Origin: Erythrobacteraceae bacterium CFH 75059
GTDB taxonomy: Bacteria; Pseudomonadota; Alphaproteobacteria; Sphingomonadales; Sphingomonadaceae
Direction: 5' to 3'
Assembly (NCBI GenBank): GCA_004331795.1
Contig: SJSR01000001.1
Location: forward strand, 744,001-808,000
Length of the DNA stretch: 64,000 bases
Shown: one piece after another, positions 35,196-44,406 of the stretch
Layout of the letters: each line of letters begins with the position of its first letter
Numbering within the stretch: the first letter of the stretch is position 1
The notes under the pieces: model-generated
What the model was told of the DNA's origin: nothing
Databases searched by the model: none
Seen by the model: only the letters and a program-made list of their open reading frames with translations
Made by a program: the position numbers and the translations under genes

Positions 35196-36007
35196 GCGGC
35201 ACGCCGCCCCGCGTGCTCGTGATCGCCGGGTCCGACTCCTCGGGCGGAGCTGGCATTCAGGCCGACATCAAGACCGTCACCATGCGCGGCGGCTATGCCA
35301 TGACGGCGATCACCGCGATCACGGCGCAGAACACCACGGGCGTGCAGGCGGTGGATCTGCTGTCACCCGCGCTCATCGTGGCGCAGATCGACAGCTGCCT
35401 TGCCGACATCGGCGCCGACGCGGTCAAGATCGGGATGCTCGGCTCTGCGGCGGCGGCGCAGGCGGTGGCGGTCCGTCTCGCGCAAACCGGTCTCCCGTTC
35501 GTGTTCGACCCCGTCATGGTCGCGACCAGCGGCGCCGTGCTGGCGGATGCGGACACCATCGCGGCGTTCGGCCGGCTGATGCGGCTGGCGCGGGTGGTGA
35601 CCCCCAATCTGCCCGAGCTGGAGGCGCTGGCCGGCACGTCGCTGCGCGGGGACGCGGAAGTGGCGGCCGCGGCACGGACGCTCGCGGCGGGGCATGGCTG
35701 CGCCGTGCTGGCGAAGGGCGGGCATGGTGACGGGGGAGAGGTCGTCGACTGGCTGGTCACACCCGACGGAGACGTGACCCGATTCGCCGGTCCGCGGATC
35801 GACACGCGGCACACGCACGGCACCGGCTGCACCCTCGCCAGCGCGCTCGCCACCGAGATCGGCCGCGGCGCATCGTTGGCAGACGCGGTCGACACCGCCC
35901 GGAGGTTCGTCGCGGAGGCCCTTCGTGCCGCCCCGGGCCTTGGTGCCGGAGCCGGCCCGCTCGGTCATCAGGCGGTCGGGACGCTGCGTCAGGCCTCGAT
36001 CTCGTAG
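35192..36007 (+). CDS. thiD: Hydroxymethylpyrimidine/phosphomethylpyrimidine kinase ThiD
   Basis: Phosphorylates HMP and HMP-P in thiamine synthesis. The 271-residue ribokinase-fold protein has [20 protein letters not shown] at the N-terminus, [24 protein letters not shown] and the catalytic anion hole [20 protein letters not shown]. It is translationally coupled to glmM by a 4-base overlap and its 3' end overlaps the convergent LOG gene by 19 bases. No TPP riboswitch is visible before it, as expected for an operon-internal gene. Confidence 0.94.
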   Translation: MSGTPPRVLVIAGSDSSGGAGIQADIKTVTMRGGYAMTAITAITAQNTTGVQAVDLLSPALIVAQIDSCLADIGADAVKIGMLGSAAAAQAVAVRLAQTGLPFVFDPVMVATSGAVLADADTIAAFGRLMRLARVVTPNLPELEALAGTSLRGDAEVAAAARTLAAGHGCAVLAKGGHGDGGEVVDWLVTPDGDVTRFAGPRIDTRHTHGTGCTLASALATEIGRGASLADAVDTARRFVAEALRAAPGLGAGAGPLGHQAVGTLRQASIS

Positions 36008-36873
36008 AACGCGCAGATGTGCGCCCAAGCCTCCTCGGCCGTCTCGCACCAGCGGAACAGGTCGAGATCGGCGCGCGAGATGACGCCCTCCTCCGCGAGC
36101 GCCTCGAAGTTCACCACCCGGGTCCAGAATTCGCGCCCGAACAGCAGCACCGGGATCGGCTTCATCTTGCCGGTCTGGATGAGCGTCAGAAGCTCGAAGA
36201 ATTCGTCGAAGGTGCCAAAGCCGCCCGGGAACACCGCCACGGCGCGCGCGCGCAGCAGGAAGTGCATCTTGCGCAGCGCGAAATAGTGGAACTGGAAGCT
36301 GAGATAGGGTGTGACGAACGGGTTGGGCGCCTGCTCGTGCGGCAGGACGATGTTCAGCCCGATGCTCTCCGCGCCGGCCTCGCTCGCGCCGCGGTTGGCG
36401 GCTTCCATGATCGAGGGGCCGCCGCCGGAGGTGACGACGAACTGGCGCTTGCCGTCCTCGATCAGCGACTTCTCGCTGGCGATCCGCGCGAGCTTGTAGG
36501 CCTCGCCATAGTATTTGGCCTTCCTGGCGAGGTTTTCGACGATCACCCGCTGATCGTCGGGCAGGTCGTGCGCCCCCTCGAGCGCGGTCTGCGCCGCCTC
36601 GGGCGGCGGGATCCGGGCCGAGCCGTACACCACGAGGGTTGAACCGACCCCGGCCTGATCGAGCAGCATCTCCGGCTTCATCAGCTCGAGCTGGAAGCGG
36701 AGCGGGCGCAGCTCCTCGCGGGACAGGAAATCCGTGTCGCGGAAGGCAAGCTTGTAGGCCGGGTGCGCCGTCTGCGGGGTCACGGGCACCTTGGTCTCGG
36801 TGAACGCCGCCTCCTGCCGCGCGGGCGCGAACTTGCGATCCGTCAGGCCATGGTCGGTCTTGTCGGGCAGCAT
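35989..36873 (-). CDS. LOG family protein (TIGR00730-type nucleotide hydrolase)
   Basis: A 294-residue Rossmann-fold protein of the LOG family, related to cytokinin-activating nucleoside 5'-monophosphate phosphoribohydrolases and often misnamed lysine decarboxylase. The phosphate-binding and catalytic motif PGGFGTFDEFFE is intact. The first glycine motif is GGGPSIMEAANRGA. Other segments are VYGSARIPPPEAAQ and QFHYFALRKMHFLLRARAVA. The C-terminus overlaps thiD by 19 bases in convergent orientation. Substrate is unproven; in bacteria it may act on AMP-like nucleotides. Confidence 0.88.
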   Translation of the reverse strand: MLPDKTDHGLTDRKFAPARQEAAFTETKVPVTPQTAHPAYKLAFRDTDFLSREELRPLRFQLELMKPEMLLDQAGVGSTLVVYGSARIPPPEAAQTALEGAHDLPDDQRVIVENLARKAKYYGEAYKLARIASEKSLIEDGKRQFVVTSGGGPSIMEAANRGASEAGAESIGLNIVLPHEQAPNPFVTPYLSFQFHYFALRKMHFLLRARAVAVFPGGFGTFDEFFELLTLIQTGKMKPIPVLLFGREFWTRVVNFEALAEEGVISRADLDLFRWCETAEEAWAHICAFYEIEA

Positions 36874-37047
36874 ACGGGAACTCCAAGGGTCAGGGCGCCT
36901 TCGAAGAGCCGGGGAAGCAGGCGCCGGCGCGGCTTACGCAGCCATCTCCCGTTGGGCAAGGCCGGGTGGCCGCACGCTGAGCGTTTGACGCCGCCGCCGC
37001 GCCTGTGTGAAGGTGCGCCGTCCCATCCTCAGGAGCACTCCCCGCCG

Positions 37048-39534
37048 ATGACGCCCTTCACCCCGGTTCCGCGCCTGCTGCTGTCCACTGCCCTTGTCGC
37101 CGTCGCTGCTCCGCTCCTCGCGGCGCAGCCCGCCACCGTCGTGCAGCCGGGTGTGCCCGGGGCGCCGCCCCGCGTCATCAGTGCCCAGGAAGCGGCGCGG
37201 CTCGCCGACACCCGCTACACCGCCGCCGACGCGGCCTTCATGCGCGACATGATCGCCCATCACGCGCAGGCGCTGCGGCTTGCCGACATGGTGAGCGCAC
37301 GGACCAGCAACCCGGTGATCGTGGACACCGCCCGCCGCATCCGCATCTCGCAGGACGACGAGATCGCCTTCATGCGCGGCTGGCTGTCCGAGCGCGGCGA
37401 GCCGCTCGATGCCGAGGCCGCGCCTGCCGCCAACGGACATGGCGGCCACGGGCAGCACGGGCACACCCACCACGGCGCCCATGCCCATCACGCCATGCCC
37501 GGCATGCTGACCGAGGCGCAGTTCGCGCAGCTCGCGGCACAGCGGGGCGCCGCTTTCGACCGCCTGTTCCTCAGCCTGATGATCGAGCACCACCGCGGCG
37601 CCATCACCATGGTCGAGAGCCTGCTCGCCCAGCCCGGGTCGGCACACGATCCGGCCCTGTTCGACTTCACCACCGAAGTGGTCAACGACCAGCGGGCGGA
37701 GATCGACCGCATGGCGGCGCAGCTCGCGGCGATGTCGGATGACCCGCGCGTCGGGCTGGCGCCGGGGTTCCGCGACGCCGGGCAGGCGGCCCGCAACATG
37801 ACGCTGGTGCATTCCCTGCCCAAGCCGGACGGCTTTTTCGACCCGGCCAATCCCGCTTCGCTTCAGCCGCGACTGGCCGGCCCTGCAGCCGATGCAGCGG
37901 CGGCGGAAGGCGAGGGCGCGCCGGCCGCCCGCACCCCGCCGCGATTCGCCAGCCGGACGCCGCTGCTCAGCTTCGCCAACACCGACCTCGCCTTTGCCGG
38001 CGACCTCATGGCCGTGGGCAACTACCATGGCTTCAAGCTCTATCGTCTGAGCGGCGATGCGGCGCCCCGGCTCGTCAGCGCGGTCGTGTGTCCGGGCGGG
38101 CAGGGTGACGTGTCGATCGTCGGCACTCTGCTGCTGATGAGCGTCGAACAGACCCGCGGGCGCGTTGATTGCGGATCGCAGGGCATCGCCGAGGACGTGA
38201 GCGCCGAGCGGTTCCGCGGCCTGCGCATCTTCGACATTGCCGACCCGGCCCGTCCGCGACAGGTGGGGCAGGTGCAGACCTGCCGCGGGTCGCACACCCA
38301 TTCGGTCGTCACCCTGCCGACGGCGGAGCAGCCGAGCATCATCGTCTACAACTCCGGCACGGCCGGGGTGCGGGCGGAGGCCGAGCTTGCCGGCTGCGTC
38401 GGAGGTGTTGCCGGCGACCCGCGCACCGCGCTGTTCTCCATCGACGTGATCGAGATCCCCGTCGCCGATCCCGCGGCGGCGCGCATCATCGACAGCCCGC
38501 GCGTGTTCGCCGACGAACAGGGCAACATCGCCGGGCTGTGGCGCGGCGGCGATCACGGTCCGGGCACCCAGACGACGCGCGCGACCGACCAGTGCCACGA
38601 CATCACCGTGTTTCCCTCCCGCCGGATCGCGGCGGGAGCCTGTTCGGGCAACGGCATCCTGCTCGACATCAGCGATCCGCGCGCCCCCCGCCGCATGGAT
38701 GCGGTGGTCGACACCGGCTTTGCCTACTGGCACTCCGCGACCTTCAACAATGACGGGACCAAGGTGCTGTTCACCGACGAATGGGGCGGCGGAACCCAGC
38801 CGCGCTGCCGCGCGTCGGATCCGCTGGACTGGGGAGCCAACGCCATCTTCGACATCGTCGACGGCACGCTGCAGCGCCGGGCGACCTTCAAGATGCCCGC
38901 TCCTCAGACCGACAAGGAGAACTGCGTCGCGCACAACGGATCGCTGGTGCCCGTGCCGGGCCGCGACCTCATGATCCAGGCCTGGTACCAGGGCGGCTTG
39001 TCGCTGTTCGACTTCACCGACAGCACCGCACCGGTGGAAATCGGCTTCTTCGACCGCGGTCCGGTCGACGCCGAACAGATGCCGGTGGCCGGGTTCTGGT
39101 CGGCCTATTTCCATCGGGGCCACATCTATGCGACCGAGATCGTGCGGGGTCTGGACGTGCTGCGGCTCGAGCCGAGCGAGCACCTGTCGGCCAACGAGAT
39201 TGCGGCGGCGGCGCTCGCCGAAGGGGAGGGTGCCTTCAATCCCCAGCGCCAGACACCCGTCACCTGGCCCGACGTGCCGGTGGTCGCGCTGGCCTATGTG
39301 GATCAGCTGGAACGCTCGCGTGCGCTTGATGCCGGTCTCGTGCGGTCCCTGCGCGCGTCCCTCGCCGGCGCGCAGCGGGCGCTCGACGGGGGACAGCAAG
39401 ACCGCGCGGCAGCCACGACGCTGCGCCAGGCGGCGGCCAGGGTGCGGGCGGCCCGGACTGGCAACGCACCCGACGCGGCCCGCGCCGCCGCACTGGGCAG
39501 CACGCTTGAGGGCATCGCGCGGAAGCTGGGCTGA
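37048..39534 (+). CDS. Exported DUF305 plus LVIVD-propeller protein with His-rich linker
   Basis: An 828-residue secreted protein. Residues 1-26 form a signal peptide (LLLSTALVAVAAPLLAAQ). Residues about 50-235 are a DUF305 domain with its paired motifs AFMRDMIAHHAQALRLADMV and LFLSLMIEHHRGAITMVESL. A histidine-rich insert near 131-151 carries nine His. Residues about 290-720 match an LVIVD/choice-of-anchor-type beta propeller (LLSFANTDLAFAGDLMAVGN, GLRIFDIADPARPRQVGQVQ, FWSAYFHRGHIYATEIVRGL). The last 80 residues are helical. AGGAGCA lies 12-18 bases before the ATG. DUF305 proteins are suspected metal-related (copper); the function of this fusion is unknown. Confidence 0.85.
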   Translation: MTPFTPVPRLLLSTALVAVAAPLLAAQPATVVQPGVPGAPPRVISAQEAARLADTRYTAADAAFMRDMIAHHAQALRLADMVSARTSNPVIVDTARRIRISQDDEIAFMRGWLSERGEPLDAEAAPAANGHGGHGQHGHTHHGAHAHHAMPGMLTEAQFAQLAAQRGAAFDRLFLSLMIEHHRGAITMVESLLAQPGSAHDPALFDFTTEVVNDQRAEIDRMAAQLAAMSDDPRVGLAPGFRDAGQAARNMTLVHSLPKPDGFFDPANPASLQPRLAGPAADAAAAEGEGAPAARTPPRFASRTPLLSFANTDLAFAGDLMAVGNYHGFKLYRLSGDAAPRLVSAVVCPGGQGDVSIVGTLLLMSVEQTRGRVDCGSQGIAEDVSAERFRGLRIFDIADPARPRQVGQVQTCRGSHTHSVVTLPTAEQPSIIVYNSGTAGVRAEAELAGCVGGVAGDPRTALFSIDVIEIPVADPAAARIIDSPRVFADEQGNIAGLWRGGDHGPGTQTTRATDQCHDITVFPSRRIAAGACSGNGILLDISDPRAPRRMDAVVDTGFAYWHSATFNNDGTKVLFTDEWGGGTQPRCRASDPLDWGANAIFDIVDGTLQRRATFKMPAPQTDKENCVAHNGSLVPVPGRDLMIQAWYQGGLSLFDFTDSTAPVEIGFFDRGPVDAEQMPVAGFWSAYFHRGHIYATEIVRGLDVLRLEPSEHLSANEIAAAALAEGEGAFNPQRQTPVTWPDVPVVALAYVDQLERSRALDAGLVRSLRASLAGAQRALDGGQQDRAAATTLRQAAARVRAARTGNAPDAARAAALGSTLEGIARKLG

Positions 39535-39539
39535 ACGGT

Positions 39540-39613
39540 TGGATGCCCCGTGAGGATTCGAACCTCAATTGACGGAGTCAGAGTCCGTAGTCTTACCATT
39601 AGACGACGGGGCA
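39540..39613 (-). tRNA. tRNA-Gln (CTG anticodon)
   Basis: The minus-strand 74-nt cloverleaf has acceptor TGCCCCG paired with CGGGGCA, discriminator T and encoded CCA. The anticodon arm ACGGACT-CTG-ACTCCGT carries anticodon CTG (Gln). The T arm reads GAGGTTCGAATCCTC. The gene is 5 bases beyond the stop of the DUF305 protein gene, in convergent orientation. Confidence 0.95.
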
Positions 39614-39793
39614 ATCCGTCCGGCTGCGAGCGCCTGGAGCAGACGCGACACGGACGCCCGGCCGTCTAGTCACAAGCAATCACTGCGTCAAGCCGGGCGG
39701 CGGCGCGGCGCGCGCTTGCCGCCCGGCCCTTCGCGCGCTAGCATTCGCGCACATCTGCCGGCTGCGGCCGGCCCTGACACGGAAAGTTTCATC

Positions 39794-40996
39794 ATGGCGG
39801 ACGCGCATCCGCCGGACAGGTATGCATCGGGTCGAAGGAAGAGGGGCAAGGCGTCCGGCGTAGCACAGGGCAACGGGAGATCGGTTGCAGCACGGGGCAA
39901 GGGCGTGTCGCCGCGCGCGGAGCCGGTGCCGCAGGTGTTCGCGATTCCCGCTGCGCGGCCCGCGGCCCCGGCCGGCGGCTTTCCCATCCGGCGGCAGGCC
40001 TACGCCGCACTCGACCTTGGCACCAACAACTGCCGGCTGCTGATCGCCCGTCCTTCGGCCGAGAACTTCACGGTGATCGACGCCTTCAGCCGCGTGGTGC
40101 GGCTTGGCGAGGGGCTGGCGGCGACGGGACGGCTGAGCGAGCGGGCGATGGACCGGGCTGTCGGGGCGCTGCATGTGTGTGCGGACAAGCTGCGCCGGCG
40201 CGGGGTGCATCTGGCGCGGTCGGTCGCCACCGAGGCATGCCGCCGCGCCGAAAACGGCGCCGAATTCGTGGAGCGGGTCCGGGCCGAGACGGGGATCGTG
40301 CTCGACGTGATCTCGGCGCAGGAGGAGGCGCGGCTCGCGGTGCTGGGCTGCCATGTCCTCCTGGAAGCCGGGCCGGGGCCGGCCATCATCTTCGACATCG
40401 GTGGCGGCTCGACCGAACTCGTCCTGGTCGAGCAGGACCGTGCGGTGCCGCGGATCATCGACTGGCAAAGCGTCCCCTGGGGTGTCGTGTCGCTGACCGA
40501 CACGGTAGGCCGCGTCGACGGCGATGCGGCGGCGCGAGAGGAGCGCTATGCCACCATGCGCCGGCTGGTCAGCGACAGTTTCGCCGATTTCGCCCGGCGC
40601 ATCGCCGGAAGCAGGGGCGCGCCGGGCGGAATCCGCCTGCTGGGCACCAGCGGCACGGTGACAACCCTGGCCAGCCTGCATCTGGAACTCGCCCACTATG
40701 ACCGTCAGGCGGTCGACGGGCTGATCGTGCCTTCGGCATCGATGCGCGACATCAGCCGCCGGCTGGTCAGCATCAGCGGCGACGAGCGCCGGCGCATTCC
40801 GTGCATCGGCGACGACCGTGCCGATCTGGTCGTGGCGGGCTGCGCCATTCTCGAGTCGATCCTCGACATCTGGCCCGCGCTTCGCCTCGGCGTGTCCGAC
40901 CGCGGGATCCGGGAGGGCATCCTGCGCAGCCTCATGGCCGCCGACCACGTGGCGGAGCGGCGGCGCTCCGCGCTGCGCGCCGAACGGGACCGGTGA
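39794..40996 (+). CDS. Ppx/GppA phosphatase family protein
   Basis: A 400-residue exopolyphosphatase / guanosine pentaphosphate phosphatase. The actin-fold phosphate loops are YAALDLGTNNCRLLIARP and IIFDIGGGSTELVLVEQDRA; catalytic Glu is in the VISAQEEARLA segment, and LLGTSGTVTTLASLHLEL is the third loop. It lacks the long C-terminal HD domain of E. coli Ppx. The first 70 residues are basic and disordered and unusual in length; the ATG at 39794 begins MADAHPPDRY. The stop overlaps the rlmE GTG (GTGA). Polyphosphate against pppGpp preference cannot be told. Confidence 0.9.
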   Translation: MADAHPPDRYASGRRKRGKASGVAQGNGRSVAARGKGVSPRAEPVPQVFAIPAARPAAPAGGFPIRRQAYAALDLGTNNCRLLIARPSAENFTVIDAFSRVVRLGEGLAATGRLSERAMDRAVGALHVCADKLRRRGVHLARSVATEACRRAENGAEFVERVRAETGIVLDVISAQEEARLAVLGCHVLLEAGPGPAIIFDIGGGSTELVLVEQDRAVPRIIDWQSVPWGVVSLTDTVGRVDGDAAAREERYATMRRLVSDSFADFARRIAGSRGAPGGIRLLGTSGTVTTLASLHLELAHYDRQAVDGLIVPSASMRDISRRLVSISGDERRRIPCIGDDRADLVVAGCAILESILDIWPALRLGVSDRGIREGILRSLMAADHVAERRRSALRAERDR

Positions 40997-41691
40997 CGCG
41001 CGGGCGCGCCGATCCGGGCAAGCGGCTGCGCAACGCCCGCGGGAGAACGGCATCGTCGGCCCGCTGGCTCGAGCGGCAGCTCAGCGACCCTTACGTCCGG
41101 CAGGCAAAGGCCGAGGGTTATCGCAGCCGCGCCGCCTACAAGCTGCGCGAGCTCGACGACCGCTACGCGCTGCTTCGTCACGCAACGCGCGTGGTGGACC
41201 TCGGGGCGGCGCCGGGCGGCTGGGCACAGGTCGTTCGGCAGCGGGCGCCCAAGGCCGCGATCGTGGGCATCGACCTGCTGCCGGTCGAGCCGATGGAAGG
41301 CGTGGTGCTGTTGCAGGAGGATTTCACGGCGCCGGGTGCGGATGCGCGCATCCTCGCGGCGCTCGGCGGACCGCCGGATCTGGTCCTGTCGGACATGGCG
41401 GCCAACACGGTCGGCCACAAGCAGACCGACCATCTGCGCACGATGGGGCTGGTGGAAGCGGCGGCTCAGTTCGCCTTCGACACGCTCGCGCCGGGAGGGC
41501 ACTTCGTCGCCAAGGTGCTGGCCGGGGGGACGGACGGCGCGCTGCTGGCGGAACTCAAGCGCCATTTCGCTTCGGTCAGGCATGCCAAGCCGCCGGCGAG
41601 CCGCAAGGGCAGCTCCGAATGGTATGTGGTCGCCATGAACCGCAAGCCCGCGATGGTCCCGGCGCACCAGGCCGCTCCGGCTGCGGACTGA
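40993..41691 (+). CDS. rlmE: 23S rRNA 2'-O-methyltransferase RlmE (RrmJ/FtsJ)
   Basis: Methylates the 2'-OH of U2552 in 23S rRNA. The 232 residues carry the SAM motif VVDLGAAPGGWAQVV and the KDKE catalytic set: Lys in SRAAYKLRELDDRY, Asp in DLVLSDMAANTVGHKQTDH, Lys in FVAKVLAGG and Glu in GSSEWYVVAMN. GTG 40993 overlaps the Ppx/GppA stop by 4 bases. The C-terminal 17 residues are an Ala/Pro tail. Confidence 0.95.
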   Translation: MTRGRADPGKRLRNARGRTASSARWLERQLSDPYVRQAKAEGYRSRAAYKLRELDDRYALLRHATRVVDLGAAPGGWAQVVRQRAPKAAIVGIDLLPVEPMEGVVLLQEDFTAPGADARILAALGGPPDLVLSDMAANTVGHKQTDHLRTMGLVEAAAQFAFDTLAPGGHFVAKVLAGGTDGALLAELKRHFASVRHAKPPASRKGSSEWYVVAMNRKPAMVPAHQAAPAAD

Positions 41692-41761
41692 CCGGCACGC
41701 CGCCGCCGCCTCGCGCGCCTGTCAACCGGCGGAGCGGCGACGCCCCGCCGGCCGGTGCGGC

Positions 41762-42475
41762 TTACTGGCCGCCGGGCTTGGTGTCGCCGGAGTTGCGCGG
41801 CGCGCCCTGAGCGGTCGGCACCTGCTGCGCCGCGCCCATGCCGCCCACGGCCTCCTGCGGGCTGGGATTCGCCCCTTCGACCGTGCCGGGTCCGGCATCG
41901 GGCGCCGACGCGGCCTCGGCCGCCGCCTCGCCGCCTGCCGGCGCCGCGGGAGCCGGGAAGGGCGGGCCGCCGCCGTTCGCGTGCATGAAGGCGATGACGT
42001 TGGCGCGGTCCTCAGGCCGCGACAGGCCGGCGAAGCTCATCTTGGTTCCGGGAGCAAAGGCGCGCGGATTGGCCAGCCAGGCATCCATGTTCTCGTAGGT
42101 CCACGTGCCGCCGTGGCCGGACAGGGCGCTGGAGTAGGCGTAGCCGGCCGCATGCTGGCCGACCGGCGTGCCGAGCACGGCCCACAGGTTCGGCCCGATG
42201 CCGTTGGCGCCGCCCTGGTTGATGGTGTGGCAGGCGACGCACTTGGCGTAAACCTTTTCGCCCGCCGCCACATCGGCATTGGCGAGCAGCGTGCCGAGAT
42301 CCGGTCCGTCTTCCGCCGCACCTTCCTCGACAAGGCCCTGGATCGCATAGCCGAACTGCTCGGGCGGCGGCGGATTGTTGGCGTGGAAGAACTTGCCGCT
42401 GAGGATCGAGAGCCCGAGGGCGACGATACCGGAGAACAGGATCCAGCCGAAGATGGTGTTGGTGCGGTCATTCAT
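41762..42475 (-). CDS. Membrane-anchored class I cytochrome c
   Basis: A 237-residue electron carrier tethered by an uncleaved N-terminal helix (GWILFSGIVALGLSILSG, residues 10-27). The heme site is CVACH near residues 80-84 and the likely axial Met is in PGTKMSFAGLSR. The fold resembles mitochondrial-type cytochrome c and CycM/c552 proteins. After the heme domain there is a 70-residue Ala/Pro/Gly-rich tail without obvious structure, which is unusual. It probably shuttles electrons between the bc1 complex and an oxidase. Confidence 0.92.
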   Translation of the reverse strand: MNDRTNTIFGWILFSGIVALGLSILSGKFFHANNPPPPEQFGYAIQGLVEEGAAEDGPDLGTLLANADVAAGEKVYAKCVACHTINQGGANGIGPNLWAVLGTPVGQHAAGYAYSSALSGHGGTWTYENMDAWLANPRAFAPGTKMSFAGLSRPEDRANVIAFMHANGGGPPFPAPAAPAGGEAAAEAASAPDAGPGTVEGANPSPQEAVGGMGAAQQVPTAQGAPRNSGDTKPGGQ

Positions 42476-42578
42476 GGCGGTGCGTGCAACCTGCGGTGGC
42501 GGAAAGCGGCCGGGCGGCCCCGCCCCGCCTTAGAGCCCTGCACCCGCGGACGCAAGGGCGCCCACCGTGCAGCCGCGC

Positions 42579-43433
42579 TCAGCCGCCTTCCACCGCCATG
42601 TTGTCGATCAGGCGCGTGCGGCCGACGCGCGCGGCGACGAACAGCCGGGTCGCGGGCGTGAGCACGGGCGCTGTCTCCAGCGTGTCGCCGTCGCGCAATT
42701 CGGCATAGTCCACGGCAAAACCGGCTGCGACCAGCGCGTCGCGCAGGGTGCCGAGCACGCGGCTCTCCGGCTCGCCGGACCGCAGCGCCGCCACCGCCGC
42801 CGCCATGGCCTGCGGGAGCTGTGCGGCCTGGAGCCGCTCCTGCGGGTCGAGATAGGCGTTGCGCGAACTCAGGGCCAGACCGTCGGCTTCGCGCACGGTG
42901 GGAACGCCGACGATCCGGCCGGGCGCCGGCGCGGCGAGATCGAGGTCCCGGGCCATGCGGCGGATCACCGCAAGCTGCTGCCAGTCCTTCTCACCAAACA
43001 CCGCCACGTCGGGCCGCACCTGGTTGAAGAGCTTGCACACCACCGTGGCGACGCCGGCGAAATGCCCCGGCCGATGCGCGCCGCACAGCATGGTCGAGAG
43101 TGACGGCACCCGCACCTCGGTGGTGAAACCCGACGGATACATCTCCGCCGCATCCGGCGCCCACAGCAGCGCGACGCCAGCCTGCGCCAAGGCCGACTGG
43201 TCCGCCGCCATGCGGCGCGGGTAGGCGGCGAGATCCTCGTTCGGGCCGAACTGGGTCGGGTTGACGAAAATGGAAGCGACCACGTGATCCGCCTGCCGCG
43301 CCGCCTCGCGCACAAGCGCCATGTGCCCCTCGTGCAGCGCGCCCATGGTCGGAACGAAGGCGATGGTGCCGCCGGCGCGGCGCAGCGCATCCAGCGCGGT
43401 TCTCAACAGGGGCAGGCGGCTGATGGTTTGCAC
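42579..43433 (-). CDS. panC: Pantothenate synthetase PanC
   Basis: Joins pantoate and beta-alanine with ATP to make pantothenate. The 284 residues contain the ATP-binding PTMGALHEGHMALVREA, SIFVNPTQFGPNEDLAAYPR, the HIGH-like region, FGEKDWQQLAVIRRMARDL and the KMSKS-like VREADGLALSSRNAYLD. GTG 43433 gives QTISRLPLLRTALDALRRAG, the family N-terminus; the frame is open upstream but that sequence lies over the divergent mipZ promoter region. AGAGG lies about 10 bases before the start. Confidence 0.95.
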   Translation of the reverse strand: MQTISRLPLLRTALDALRRAGGTIAFVPTMGALHEGHMALVREAARQADHVVASIFVNPTQFGPNEDLAAYPRRMAADQSALAQAGVALLWAPDAAEMYPSGFTTEVRVPSLSTMLCGAHRPGHFAGVATVVCKLFNQVRPDVAVFGEKDWQQLAVIRRMARDLDLAAPAPGRIVGVPTVREADGLALSSRNAYLDPQERLQAAQLPQAMAAAVAALRSGEPESRVLGTLRDALVAAGFAVDYAELRDGDTLETAPVLTPATRLFVAARVGRTRLIDNMAVEGG

Positions 43434-43545
43434 GTCAACAGAGCCTCTTGTAAGGGGTGGACGCCGGCTCCGGGAAACCGGCGCAGCCATTGTCCGACCC
43501 GTCGCCTCAGCCGGCCGCGTCAGGTCCCGACAGGAACATTCGCCC

Positions 43546-44406
43546 GTGTCCGATCCTCGCCCCTTACGCATCACCTTCGCCAACGAAAAGGGCGGAACGG
43601 GCAAATCGACGACCGCGGTGCATGTCGCCGTCGCGCTCGCCTATCGCGGTCTCCGGGTGGCGGCTTTCGATCTCGACCATCGCCAGCGAACGATGGATCG
43701 GTATTTCGAGAATCGCGTGGACACGGCCCGGCGGCGCAGGATCGCCCTGCCCGGCGCGCACTGCGAAGTGATCGATGGCGGCACACCCGAGGAGCTGGAG
43801 GAGCGCGTCGCGGCCGCGGCGGCGGAATGCGACGTCGTGCTGTTCGACACGCCGGGGCGCGACGACCCGCTGGCGCGTCATGTCGCCAGCGAGGCGGACG
43901 TGCTCGTCACTCCGATGAACGACAGCTTCGTCGACTTCGACCTCATTGGCCAGGTCGAAGGGGAAAGCTTCAAGGTTCGCAAGCTGTCCTTCTATGCCGA
44001 GCTGATCTGGGAGGCACGGCTGAAGCGCAGCCGCGCCACCATCGAGCAGCAGCGCCGGCAGATGGACTGGGTCGTGGTGCGCAACCGCACCGGCCATGTG
44101 GAAGCCCGCAATCAGGCGCGGCTGGAAAAGGCGCTGGCCGAACTGTCGAAGCGGGTCGGGTTCCGCGTCGTCAAGGGACTGTCCGAACGGGTGATCTACC
44201 GCGAACTGTTTCCTTCGGGCCTCACCCTTCTGGACCGCGGCCATCTGGGTGAACTGGGCACCAGCCACCTCGTCGCGCGGCAGGAACTGCGCCAGCTCGT
44301 CGCGGCGCTGCACCTGCCCGTCCTGGCCGAGGATCCGGAAAAGGGGCGCCCGTCCGACGCGGCGCCTGCGTCCAGCACCGTGCCCGCTCTGGCCGACGTG
44401 CGCTGA
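43546..44406 (+). CDS. mipZ: Division-plane positioning ATPase MipZ
   Basis: ParA-like ATPase that forms a gradient from the ParB-bound poles and blocks FtsZ assembly away from midcell. The deviant Walker A motif is FANEKGGTGKSTTAVHVAVA at the N-terminus; the switch region is VVLFDTPGRDD. MipZ-typical segments follow: FDLDHRQRTMDRYFENR, MNDSFVDFDLIGQVEGESF and WVVVRNRTGHVEARNQARLE. GTG 43546 with AGGA 9 bases upstream gives 286 residues. It is divergent from panC and adjoins the J-domain-like gene with no gap. Confidence 0.95.
   Translation: MSDPRPLRITFANEKGGTGKSTTAVHVAVALAYRGLRVAAFDLDHRQRTMDRYFENRVDTARRRRIALPGAHCEVIDGGTPEELEERVAAAAAECDVVLFDTPGRDDPLARHVASEADVLVTPMNDSFVDFDLIGQVEGESFKVRKLSFYAELIWEARLKRSRATIEQQRRQMDWVVVRNRTGHVEARNQARLEKALAELSKRVGFRVVKGLSERVIYRELFPSGLTLLDRGHLGELGTSHLVARQELRQLVAALHLPVLAEDPEKGRPSDAAPASSTVPALADVR

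Noticed and set aside
35989-36873. Lysine decarboxylase
   Set aside because: PGGxGTxxE is the LOG/phosphoribohydrolase motif; lysine decarboxylase is a historic misannotation.
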